This document shows positions 8,148-16,067 of a DNA stretch of 64,000 nt, one piece after another; position 1 is the stretch's first letter; the number at the start of each line of letters is the position of its first letter. Under the pieces are notes generated by a model. It did not search any database, had not been told where the DNA came from, and was given only the letters and a program-made list of their open reading frames with translations. Source of the DNA: Dietzia cinnamea NBRC 102147 (GTDB lineage: Bacteria; Actinomycetota; Actinomycetes; Mycobacteriales; Mycobacteriaceae); the NCBI RefSeq assembly GCF_001571065.1, contig NZ_BCSW01000009.1:1-64000 (forward strand). Direction: 5' to 3'. Both the position numbers and the translations under genes were made by a program.

Positions 8148-9578
8148 TTGACAGCCACGAACCTCCCCGCGGGGGATTCGGCACAGTCGCCGAACGACCC
8201 GCCGGTCACGCAGAAGACCTCGCTAGCGAAGGTAGCCGCGGCCTCCTCGATCGGTACGACGATCGAGTGGTACGACTTCTTCATCTACGGCACCGCCGCG
8301 GCCCTGGTCTTCCCGGCCCTGTTCTTCCCGGACCAGAACCCCGCCACGGCGACCCTGTCGTCCTTCGCCACGTTCGCGGTCGCGTTCTTCGCGCGGCCCG
8401 TGGGCGCGGCGGTCTTCGGTCACTTCGGCGACCGGATCGGCCGCAAGCGCACCCTCGTCTGGACGCTCATGATCATGGGTGTCGCGACCGTGTTCATCGG
8501 CCTCCTGCCCGGGTACGAAACCGGGGCGTTCGGGGCGTTCGAGAACGGTATCGGCATACTCGCGCCGATCCTTCTCGTCGCGTGCCGCTTCTTCCAGGGC
8601 TTCGCCGTCGGCGGAGAATGGGCCGGCGCGACCCTGCTGACGGCGGAGTACGCGCCGAAGGGCAAGCGCGGACTCATGGGTATGTGGCCGCAGCTCGGGG
8701 TGGCCTTCGCCTTCTTCCTCTCTTCGGGCACCTTCCTGCTGTTCTCCCTCATCGCCGGTGACGGCGCGGACGTCAACAGCCCGTTCATGCAGTACGGCTG
8801 GCGCATCCCGTTCCTGCTGTCCGCGGTCCTGGTCCTCATCGGTCTGTGGATCCGCATCTCAGTCGAGGAGACCCCCGTCTTCAAGCAGGACCGGGCGCTC
8901 GCCGCCACGGAGACCGCTCCCCGGACCCTGCCCTTCGCCGATGCGATCCGCTTCCAGTGGAAGGAGATCCTCATCGCCGGTGGCGCGCTCACCTCGCTGT
9001 TCTCTCTCTTCTACATGGGCACCTCCTTCCTGACGAACTACGCCACCAAGAACCTCGAGCACCCGCGCCCCTTCGTCCTGGGCATGGGCATGGTCGCCGC
9101 GCTCATCTTCGGTGCCGCGATCGCGGTCTCGGCCATCTACTCCGACCGCATCGGCCGCAAGAAGGTCATCGGCACCTCGGTCGCCCTGGCCGTGGTGTGG
9201 GCGCTGTTCGTGTTCCCGATCCTCGACACCGGCTCGCCGATCGCGTTCGCCCTGGTCCTGTTCGTCACCCTCATCATCTTCGGCATCGCCTACGGCCCGG
9301 CCGGCGCTCTGCTACCCGAGCTGTTCCAGGCCCGCTACCGCTACACCGGTGCCGGCCTCGGCTACAACCTCGCCGGTATCCTCGGCGGTGCGCTGCCGCC
9401 GCTGGCCGCCGCCGCGATGGTCGCCGCCGGCAACACGCTCGGGGTGGGGATCATGCTGTCGCTCCTGTCGGCCATGTCCATGCTGTGCGTGGTGGCGATG
9501 ACGGAGTCGAGCAAGAACGAGATCCACGCGGACGCCGAGATCTCCGAGGACCGCGTCCTCGCCACCGAGGTGCCCTGA
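8148..9578 (+). CDS. MFS transporter, metabolite:H+ symporter (MHS) family
   Basis: 476 residues, about 12 hydrophobic segments. SIGTTIEWYDFFIYG near residue 30 is the MHS signature; FGHFGDRIGRKRTL is the MFS loop 2-3 motif, repeated as SAIYSDRIGRKKV in the second half; RFFQGFAVGGEWAGA is also family-typical. Relatives import organic acids or betaines with protons (shikimate, ketoglutarate, proline/betaine); the substrate here is unknown. I chose TTG at 8148 because GGAG sits six bases upstream and the preceding codons do not look like membrane-protein sequence. It is monocistronic between a CRP-like control region and a strong terminator, and convergent with the MarR gene. Confidence 0.87.
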   Translation: MTATNLPAGDSAQSPNDPPVTQKTSLAKVAAASSIGTTIEWYDFFIYGTAAALVFPALFFPDQNPATATLSSFATFAVAFFARPVGAAVFGHFGDRIGRKRTLVWTLMIMGVATVFIGLLPGYETGAFGAFENGIGILAPILLVACRFFQGFAVGGEWAGATLLTAEYAPKGKRGLMGMWPQLGVAFAFFLSSGTFLLFSLIAGDGADVNSPFMQYGWRIPFLLSAVLVLIGLWIRISVEETPVFKQDRALAATETAPRTLPFADAIRFQWKEILIAGGALTSLFSLFYMGTSFLTNYATKNLEHPRPFVLGMGMVAALIFGAAIAVSAIYSDRIGRKKVIGTSVALAVVWALFVFPILDTGSPIAFALVLFVTLIIFGIAYGPAGALLPELFQARYRYTGAGLGYNLAGILGGALPPLAAAAMVAAGNTLGVGIMLSLLSAMSMLCVVAMTESSKNEIHADAEISEDRVLATEVP

Positions 9579-9630
9579 CCCGCACCGGGTGACCCCGGGA
9601 CTCCCCGCCGAGGGAGCCCGCCACCATCAG

Positions 9631-9667
9631 CCGCGCCCGGCCCCACCCGAGAGGGGGCCGGGCGCGG
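9631..9667. terminator. Bidirectional hairpin terminator
   Basis: A perfect 14-base-pair G+C-rich stem (9631-9644 with 9654-9667) and a 9-base loop lie between the convergent MFS and MarR genes. There is no clear U-tract, which is common in high-GC actinobacteria. Confidence 0.75.
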
Positions 9668-9687
9668 TGTCGTGTGGCGCCCCGGGA

Positions 9688-10194
9688 TCAGAAGTCTCCG
9701 GCGGACCGGCGCAGGGAGGCGATCGCGTCGATGAGCGCGACCTGCTCGTCGGCGCTCATTCCCGGGTCGGCGAAGACGCCGGCGTTGAGCGCGGCGGTCG
9801 CCTCGGCCACCACACGCCGGCCGTCGTCGGTGATCTCGACGAGCGTGGTGCGGCCGTCCGTCGGGTGCGGGCGACGTTCGACCAGGCCCGCGTCGAGCAG
9901 CCGCTTCATCGCGCTGGTGACACTGGTGACGTGCACCTGGAGGCGCTCGGACGCCTTGGTGATGGGGAGCGACCCGGAACGCGAGAAAGCGAGCAGCCGC
10001 AGAAGCTCGTAGCGGGGGAACGACAGGTTCCAGGGCCTGAGGGTCTCCTCGACGCGGGCGAGCAGGATCTGGTGCGCCCGCATCACCGACGTCACCACGG
10101 TCATGCCCTGCGCGGCGTCGGCCCACCCCTCGCGCTCCCAGTTGGCGCGTGCCTGGTCGATGCGATCGGGGATCGGGGTGGTCCTGGGGGGCAA
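9688..10194 (-). CDS. MarR family transcriptional regulator
   Basis: About 168 residues with a MarR winged helix: SFPRYELLRLLAFSRSGSLPITKASERLQVHVTSVTSAMKRL is the helix-turn-helix, and GLVERRPHPTDGRTTLVEITDDGR is the wing with the family DxR motif. The start is uncertain. TTG at 10194 has an AGGAG seven bases upstream; a GTG at 10215 would add seven residues. A TAGACT -10-like element (10242 to 10237 on the minus strand) precedes either. It is divergent from the CoA-transferase gene and convergent with the MFS gene, so either could be a target. Ligands of such regulators are often aromatic or fatty acids; none can be inferred here. Confidence 0.85.
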   Translation of the reverse strand: MPPRTTPIPDRIDQARANWEREGWADAAQGMTVVTSVMRAHQILLARVEETLRPWNLSFPRYELLRLLAFSRSGSLPITKASERLQVHVTSVTSAMKRLLDAGLVERRPHPTDGRTTLVEITDDGRRVVAEATAALNAGVFADPGMSADEQVALIDAIASLRRSAGDF

Positions 10195-10366
10195 GGGCAC
10201 ACTCCTGGAGGGCACGACGGTCGGGGCGGTCAGCAGAGTCTATCCGCCCGGCGGGCCCGTGCAGGGAGGACCCGGCACGGCCACGCGGGGTCCGCCGCAC
10301 GCGCGCCCCACCATGTCGGGGGGACCGCGGCGCTCCGGCGACGCGGGTTCGCGGTGTGACCGACGC

Positions 10367-10372
10367 TATGGT
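10367..10372 (+). promoter_or_regulatory. -10 element placing transcription start at the CoA-transferase ATG
   Basis: TATGGT fits the actinobacterial TANNNT -10 pattern and ends seven bases before the ATG at 10379. No Shine-Dalgarno sequence lies between, so a leaderless mRNA is likely. No good -35 is seen. Confidence 0.4.
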
Positions 10373-10378
10373 CGCCGC

Positions 10379-11929
10379 ATGAGATCTGCTGTCCAGCAGT
10401 CGGGAACATCGTTCGACCCGGCGCGTATCCGTCATCCGCACTTCCGGGACCTCCTCACCGACGCCGCCACGGCCGTCTCCCGGATCGAGGACGGGGACAC
10501 CGTCGCGATCAGCGGGTTCGCCAGTGCGGGCACCCCCAAGGCGTTCGCGCCGGCCCTCGCTGAGCGGATGCGGACCGTTCGCGCGGCGGGCGGCCGACTC
10601 CGCGTCAACCTGCTCACCGGCGCCTCGGTGAGCAACGAGGTCGAGGCGATGCTCGCGGAGGTCGGCGGCGTCGACCTCCGGATGCCGTACCAGAGCGAGC
10701 CCACCGCGCGGCGCGCGATCAACGAGGGCCGCGTGGACTACGTGGACATCCACCTCTCACATGTCGCGCAGCAGGTGTGGGAGGGCTACTACGGGAACGT
10801 GGACGTCGCCGTGGTCGAGGTGGCGGCGGTGACGGACGACGGCAAGCTCGTCCCGGCGATGTCCGTGGGCAACAACAAGACGTGGCTCGATGTCGCGGAC
10901 AAGGTGATCCTCGAGGTGAACTCGTGGGTCCCGCTGGGCGTCGAGGGCATGCACGACGTCTACTACCGCACCGCGCTGCCGCCAGAGCGTCGGCCGATCA
11001 TGCTCACCCGGCCCGACGACCGGATCGGGCAGGCACACCTGGAGGTCGACCCGGCCAAGGTGATCGCCGTGGTGCCGACCGACCGTCAGGACTCCGCCAG
11101 CGCACTCACCGAGCCCGACGAGACCAGCCGGGCCATCGCCGGGCACGTCGTGGAGTTCTTCCGCCAGGAGGTCGAGCGCGGGCGGATGCCCGCCGGCAGC
11201 CTCCTCCCGCTGCAGGCCGGGATCGGCAACGTCGCCAACGCTGTGCTCTCCGGGTTGGAGGCCGGGCCGTTCGAGAATCTGACCTGCTACTCGGAGGTCA
11301 TCCAGGACTCCATGCTGCGGCTCATCCGCGAGGGCAAGGTCGCGCACGCCTCCGCCACCTCGCTCGCCCTGTCGCAGGCGGGTCTCGAGGAGCTGGTCGA
11401 CAACATCGACCTCTACCGCGACCACATCACGCTGCGCCCGCAGGAGATCAGCAACCACCCGGAGATCGTCCGACGCCTGGGCATCATCGGGATGAACGGC
11501 ATGCTCGAGGCGGACGTGTACGGCAACGTCAACTCAACCCACGTGTGCGGCACCCGGATCATGAACGGGATCGGTGGTTCCGGCGACTTCACCCGCAACG
11601 GGTACGTCTCCATGTTCCTGAGCCCGTCCACAGCGAAGGGCGGTGCGGTGTCGGCGATCGTCCCGATGATCCCGCACGTCGACCACACCGAACACGACGT
11701 CCAGGTGATCGTCACCGAGCACGGCCTGGCGGACCTGCGCGGGCTCAGCCCCCGCAAGCGCGCCCGCCTCGTCGTGGACAACTGCGCCGACCCGGCGTAC
11801 CGGCCGCTGCTCCACGACTACCTCGACAGGGCGAACGCCCGGCCCGACGCCGGCAACACCCCGCATATGCTCGAGGAGGCGTTCTCCTTCCACACCCGCT
11901 TCGCCGCGACGGGAAGCATGCTGGAGTAG
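10379..11929 (+). CDS. Acetyl-CoA hydrolase/transferase family, succinyl-CoA:acetate CoA-transferase-like
   Basis: 516 residues, the usual length for this class I CoA-transferase group. It contains GFASAGTPKAF near the N-terminus, GIGNVANAVLSGL, and CYSEVIQDS near residue 303, where family members carry the catalytic Glu that forms the glutamyl-CoA thioester. NGIGGSGDFTRN and VTEHGLADLRGLSPRKRA are also family-conserved. It would move CoA between succinate and acetate or propionate, in the cytoplasm. It is transcribed away from the MarR gene and is followed 36 bases later by a truncated AtuA-like gene, possibly in one transcript. Exact acyl specificity is uncertain. Confidence 0.88.
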   Translation: MRSAVQQSGTSFDPARIRHPHFRDLLTDAATAVSRIEDGDTVAISGFASAGTPKAFAPALAERMRTVRAAGGRLRVNLLTGASVSNEVEAMLAEVGGVDLRMPYQSEPTARRAINEGRVDYVDIHLSHVAQQVWEGYYGNVDVAVVEVAAVTDDGKLVPAMSVGNNKTWLDVADKVILEVNSWVPLGVEGMHDVYYRTALPPERRPIMLTRPDDRIGQAHLEVDPAKVIAVVPTDRQDSASALTEPDETSRAIAGHVVEFFRQEVERGRMPAGSLLPLQAGIGNVANAVLSGLEAGPFENLTCYSEVIQDSMLRLIREGKVAHASATSLALSQAGLEELVDNIDLYRDHITLRPQEISNHPEIVRRLGIIGMNGMLEADVYGNVNSTHVCGTRIMNGIGGSGDFTRNGYVSMFLSPSTAKGGAVSAIVPMIPHVDHTEHDVQVIVTEHGLADLRGLSPRKRARLVVDNCADPAYRPLLHDYLDRANARPDAGNTPHMLEEAFSFHTRFAATGSMLE

Positions 11930-11965
11930 AGGAGCACCATCCCGACAGACGCACCCGGAGGATCG

Positions 11966-13438
11966 ATGACGACCAGCCCGAGGCCCCTACGCATCGGCAA
12001 CGTCTCCGCGTCGCGGACCGATCGTTCCAGCGCGACCGCCGAGTTCCTCGCGGCGGCGTCCCTGGACGTCCTCGCGCTGGACATGCTCTCGGACGAGGCG
12101 ATGCTCGATCTGGCCGAGCAGCGGGCGGCGGGCGGTCCGGGGTACGAGCGCGCCGCCCTCGTACAGATCGGCGAGTGCCTGGACCGTCTCGGCGCGGGCG
12201 GTGCCGGCGGGGACGGCGCCGGCGAGAACGGCGCCGGAGGGAACCGTGCCGGCGGGGTCCGGATCGTCACCAACGCGGGTGCGCTCGACCCTGCCGGCCT
12301 CGCGCGCGAGCTGCGGGCCCTGGCCGCGGACAAGGGCGTGGAGCTCGCCGTGGCCCACCTCGACCCGGGCGAGGTGACGGACCGGGCGCCCGCACTCGGG
12401 CTCGGTGACGTCGACGTGGCCACCGTCCGACACGGTGCGTTCGGGATCGCACGCGCGCTCACGGCCGGCGCCGTCGTCGTCGTCACCGGGCGCGTCAGTC
12501 GCGAGGCCCTCGTCGCCGGCGCCGCGGCGGCGCACCACGGCTGGACCCCGTCCGCCCTCGACGCCCTCGCCGGCTCCGTCGCGGTGGGACACGTGCTCTC
12601 CGGCGGCCCCGGCGCGACGGGGGTCGTCGACTCCACCACCGACGTCACCCGTACCACCGACCCCGTCACCGGCGGGTACCCGATCGCCGAGATCGCCGAC
12701 GACGGCTGCTCGGTGATCACGCGACACCCGTCGGCGTTCGGCTCGGTCACGGTCGGCACCGTCACCGACCAACTCCTCGACGGCGTCGCCGGCGCCCGGT
12801 ACGCGGCGCCCGACGTCGTCCTGCGGCTCGACTCCCTCCGCCTGGCGCAGGAGGGCACCGACCGCGTCCGCATCAGCGGCGCCCGCGGCGAGCAGGCTCC
12901 GCCGGTCGTCGCGGTGGTCGGCATGAGCCGGGGCGGCCAGGGCGGCCCGGACGGCCGGCGCCCCACCCGGGTCGCCCGCCCGCTGCCGCAGGACGAGTCC
13001 GGGCACACCGTCGTCCTGCCAGACGGTGCGCGCGTCCGTGTTCCCGTGCCGCGCGAGACCGCGCCGATCGGCCCGGGGGAGCTGCCGGTCCCGTGGTCGG
13101 CGGGCGCCGTCCCGGGCGGGGAACCCGTCGCCGCGACCCTGGGGTCGGTGGCCGGCGTCCGCCGCGGCGTCGTCGGGCGCGGGGTCAACATCGCGGTGTG
13201 GACGTGGGACGACTCGGCCTTCGCCTGGCTCGCGGGCGAGCTCACCGCGGAGCGCTTCCGCGAGCTCGTCCCCGAGCTGGAGGGCATGGACACCAGGCTG
13301 TACCTGCTGCCCAACCTCCGCGCGGTCAACCTGGTGGCGCGCCCGCCGCGCGGAGAGGTGCTGCGGCCCGGGCTGGGTGCCGACCTCGCCGCGGCTCGAC
13401 TGGAGATCCCCGGCGAGCTGCTCGAGGTCGGCCCCTAG
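11966..13438 (+). CDS. AtuA-family (DUF1446) protein, internally shortened paralogue
   Basis: 490 residues. It aligns by eye with the full-length AtuA protein at 16064 along the N-terminal half (RIGNVSASRTD, VTNAGALDPAGLA, HGAFGIARAL, VVTGRVSREAL, GGYPIAEIADDG, QEGTDRVRISGARGE) and again at the C-terminus (LPDGARVRV, YLLPNLRAVNLVA). About 100 residues in between are missing, including the LGGFRNEVTF and YIPAYLPQTEV blocks. A Gly/Ala-rich insert lies near residues 75-95. The frame is intact with no stop codon, so it is expressed or recently altered rather than obviously dead. AtuA proteins are required for acyclic terpene use in Pseudomonas, but their biochemical role is unsettled. Confidence 0.8.
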   Translation: MTTSPRPLRIGNVSASRTDRSSATAEFLAAASLDVLALDMLSDEAMLDLAEQRAAGGPGYERAALVQIGECLDRLGAGGAGGDGAGENGAGGNRAGGVRIVTNAGALDPAGLARELRALAADKGVELAVAHLDPGEVTDRAPALGLGDVDVATVRHGAFGIARALTAGAVVVVTGRVSREALVAGAAAAHHGWTPSALDALAGSVAVGHVLSGGPGATGVVDSTTDVTRTTDPVTGGYPIAEIADDGCSVITRHPSAFGSVTVGTVTDQLLDGVAGARYAAPDVVLRLDSLRLAQEGTDRVRISGARGEQAPPVVAVVGMSRGGQGGPDGRRPTRVARPLPQDESGHTVVLPDGARVRVPVPRETAPIGPGELPVPWSAGAVPGGEPVAATLGSVAGVRRGVVGRGVNIAVWTWDDSAFAWLAGELTAERFRELVPELEGMDTRLYLLPNLRAVNLVARPPRGEVLRPGLGADLAAARLEIPGELLEVGP

Positions 13439-13498
13439 GAACCAGCGCCGCCCGCGCCGCCCGCGCCAGCCGGGCGCCCGGAGAGGCCGATCGGGTCG

Positions 13499-15106
13499 TC
13501 AGGCGAGCGCGCGCAGCTCGACCTTGCGGATCTTGCCGGTCGCGGTGCGGGGGATCGAGTCCACCACCACGACATCGCGCGGTCGGTGTGACGAGGGGAG
13601 CCGCTCGGCGCCGAACTCGCTCACCGAGGCCTTGAGCTCGTCTTCGGCCGGGGCGCCCTCGGAGGGCACGACCACCGCCACGACCAGCTCGCCCCACGTC
13701 GGGTCGGGGCGCCCGACGCAGGCCACCTCCGCGACGTGCGGGTGGTCCATGAGGACGCGCTCGACGTGCAGTGACGAGACGTTCTCGCCGCCGGACTTGA
13801 CGATGTCCTTGACGCGGTCGGAGAACCACACCACGCCCTCGTCGTCGATGCGCCCCAGATCGCCCGAGTGCAGGCGCCCACCCACGAACGCCTCCGCGTT
13901 GGCCTGCGGGTTGTTCCAGTACCCCTCCATGACGGTCGGGCCGCGGTAGACGATCTCGCCGTCGGTCCCGGGCGGCAGCAACTCGTCGGTGCCGGGTTCG
14001 GCGATCCGGTTCTCGGCGATCGGGGTGGGGTAGCCCCACGAGTCGGACTTGTCCGGGCCCAGTTCGGGCCACTGCATGACGGTGGCCGGCGTGCACTCGC
14101 TCATCCCCGAGGCCAGGACCATCCGCGCGTCGGGGAGCGCGGTCTCGAGGCGTCGGCGCATCTCCTCCGACATCGGGGCCATGGCGTAGAGGAGGAACCG
14201 GACCGAGGACAGGTCGAGTCCCCGGTCGGTGCCGTCGGCGAGCGCCTCGAGCATGAGGGGCAGGCCCACGAGGTGCGTGGCGCGGACGCGGGCGACGGTG
14301 TCGGCGTACCCGATGGGGTCGAACCCCGGCAGCAGGTGGACCGTCGCGCCCATGGTCACCGCGGACAGCAGGACGCCGTTGAGGCCGGCGGTGTGGAAGA
14401 GGGGGAGCGGGCACACGGTGACCGACGGTTCCGCGCCCCAGTTCAGGCCGAACAGCGCGCCGTTGCCGAGGGCGGCGACGGTCACCGAGAGGTGGGAGGT
14501 GAGGACGCCCTTGGGGCGGGAGGTGGTCCCGGACGAGTAGAGGCACTGGACGACCTGGCGGTCGCCGATCACGGTGTCCGGGTTGGAGTCGTCGTCCGCC
14601 AGCAGGTCGTCCCAGCCGATCAGCGTGGGTCCGTCGGTCGTGGCCCCGAGTCCGTCCGGGACCCCGCCGACGACGACGAGGGTCTCGACGCCGGGAATGG
14701 CGGCGGTCGCTCCGAGGACGAGCTCCACGAGTGAGCCGTGGACGACGACGATGCGCGTCCCCGAGTCGGTCAGGGCGTGTGCGATGTTCTCGAGCCCGGA
14801 CAGCAGGTTGACGGGCAACGAGACCATCCCGGCCTTGGCGGTCCCGAAGTAGGTGGCGACGAACTCCCGGCAGTTCGTGGAGAGGATCGCGACGGGTTCG
14901 GACTCGCGGATGCCGTGCTCGACCAGCCCGTGGGCGAACCGGTTGGCGGCGGACTCGAGCTCGAGGTACGTCCATGAACCGGTGTCATCGGTGAGGGCGG
15001 TGCGGTGAGAGAACGTAGCGGCCGCACGGGTGGGGATGTCCCCCACGGAGCAGCGGCGGGCGAGGGCGTGATCGGTCGGGTCGATGCCGGTGGGGTCGAG
15101 TCGCAC
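13499..15106 (-). CDS. Acyl-CoA synthetase (AMP-forming, class I adenylate-forming)
   Basis: 535 residues. YSSGTTSRPKGV near residue 190 is the AMP-binding P-loop. SGDLGRIDDEGVVWFSDRVKDIVKSGGENVS is the A8 hinge region, and PRTATGKIRKVEL near the C-terminus holds the catalytic Lys. It resembles carnitine/crotonobetaine or medium-chain acid ligases and would activate a carboxylic acid for the neighbouring beta-oxidation-like enzymes. I chose GTG at 15106 because GGAG lies six bases upstream; longer reading frames run through the promoter. It is divergent from the TIGR03084-AtuA-FadE operon, sharing a control region with a CRP-like site and a palindrome. Confidence 0.9.
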   Translation of the reverse strand: MRLDPTGIDPTDHALARRCSVGDIPTRAAATFSHRTALTDDTGSWTYLELESAANRFAHGLVEHGIRESEPVAILSTNCREFVATYFGTAKAGMVSLPVNLLSGLENIAHALTDSGTRIVVVHGSLVELVLGATAAIPGVETLVVVGGVPDGLGATTDGPTLIGWDDLLADDDSNPDTVIGDRQVVQCLYSSGTTSRPKGVLTSHLSVTVAALGNGALFGLNWGAEPSVTVCPLPLFHTAGLNGVLLSAVTMGATVHLLPGFDPIGYADTVARVRATHLVGLPLMLEALADGTDRGLDLSSVRFLLYAMAPMSEEMRRRLETALPDARMVLASGMSECTPATVMQWPELGPDKSDSWGYPTPIAENRIAEPGTDELLPPGTDGEIVYRGPTVMEGYWNNPQANAEAFVGGRLHSGDLGRIDDEGVVWFSDRVKDIVKSGGENVSSLHVERVLMDHPHVAEVACVGRPDPTWGELVVAVVVPSEGAPAEDELKASVSEFGAERLPSSHRPRDVVVVDSIPRTATGKIRKVELRALA

Positions 15107-15150
15107 AGTGTCTCCAGGGGCTCGGGGGAGGGGTGAGGGGAACGCGTGTC

Positions 15151-15166
15151 TGTGACGCGTATCACC
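15151..15166. promoter_or_regulatory. Candidate CRP/GlxR operator
   Basis: TGTGA-CGCGTA-TCACC matches nine of ten half-site positions of the CRP/GlxR consensus. It sits 45 bases upstream of the acyl-CoA synthetase start and about 83 bases upstream of the divergent operon. Confidence 0.5.
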
Positions 15167-15196
15167 GTAGGCATAGGCTCGCAGAGGCCCGGCGAG

Positions 15197-15220
15197 AAAG
15201 CAAACAATCACGCTTGCTTT
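15197..15220. promoter_or_regulatory. Palindromic operator candidate AAAGCAA-N10-TTGCTTT
   Basis: Perfect 7-base inverted arms with a 10-base spacer in an unusually A+T-rich patch between the two divergent starts. Geometry fits a TetR/MarR-type operator; the T-run after it could also mimic a terminator, but no gene ends here. Confidence 0.45.
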
Positions 15221-15248
15221 TTTTGTGGCGGGGTGTCATCGTGATCAC

Positions 15249-16067
15249 ATGACGAACCCCGAGACCTCCGTCACAGAGGATCCGCACGCGGCCCTCGCCG
15301 CGCTCAGCGCCCGACTGGACGAGCTCGTCGAGGCCGCCGGCGTCGACGGCTGGAACATCGACACCCCGGCCGCGGGCTGGGACATCGGCCTGCAGATCGC
15401 TCACCTGGCCTGGACCGACGAGGTCTCGGTCACCGCCATTCGCGACGCGGACGCCTTCCGGTCGGTCGTCGAGAAGGCCGAGGCCGACCCGACCGGCTTC
15501 GTCGACGCCGGCGCCGCCGAGGTCGCGGCCACCGGCCGCGACGAGGTCCTCGCGCGCTGGCGCCTGGCCCGTGGCGAGCTCGCCGACGCCCTCAAGGCGG
15601 CGGACCCGGGCGAGAAGATCCCGTGGTTCGGGCCGCCTATGCGTCCCAAGTCGATGACCACCGCGCGGATCATGGAGACCTGGGCCCACGGGGTCGATGT
15701 GGCCGACGCGCTCGGCGTCCCGGTCGACTCCGACCCGGCGTTCGTGGGAGCCCTCCCGCACGTCGCCCGGCTGGGATGGAAGACCCGCGCCTTCGCCTAC
15801 ATGATGAACGGCCTCGAGGCCCCCGCCTCAGAGGTGTACGTCGCGCTCGCGCAGGCCGACGGCACCGTCGTCGAGTTCGGCCCCGCCGACGCCGAGCAGC
15901 GCGTCACCGGGCCGATCCTCGACTTCTGCCTGCTGGTCACCCAGCGCGTCCACCGCGAGGACACCGCCCACGAGGCGGTCGGCGCCGAGGCCGAGGAGTG
16001 GCTGCGCATCGCCCAGGCCTTCGCCGGCCTCCCCGGCGGCGGCCGCGAGAAGGGAGCGCGGGCATGA
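15249..16067 (+). CDS. TIGR03084-family metal-binding protein (DinB/maleylpyruvate isomerase fold)
   Basis: 272 residues. The N-terminal MDMPI-like helical bundle shows LQIAHLAWTDE near residue 50 and IMETWAHGVDVADALG near residue 140. These carry the spaced His/Glu residues that bind a divalent metal in mycothiol-dependent isomerases and transferases. Family members occur in mycolate-containing actinobacteria beside AtuA and acyl-CoA carboxylase genes; the reaction is not established. The ATG has no obvious Shine-Dalgarno; an 8-base palindrome GTGATCAC abuts it. The stop shares ATGA with the following AtuA gene, so it heads the catabolic operon. A mycothiol-dependent step is an inference only. 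Confidence 0.82.
   Translation: MTNPETSVTEDPHAALAALSARLDELVEAAGVDGWNIDTPAAGWDIGLQIAHLAWTDEVSVTAIRDADAFRSVVEKAEADPTGFVDAGAAEVAATGRDEVLARWRLARGELADALKAADPGEKIPWFGPPMRPKSMTTARIMETWAHGVDVADALGVPVDSDPAFVGALPHVARLGWKTRAFAYMMNGLEAPASEVYVALAQADGTVVEFGPADAEQRVTGPILDFCLLVTQRVHREDTAHEAVGAEAEEWLRIAQAFAGLPGGGREKGARA

Noticed and set aside
15197-15224. The palindrome followed by a T-run as a terminator
   Set aside because: Both neighbouring genes start, not end, on either side, so an operator is the better reading.
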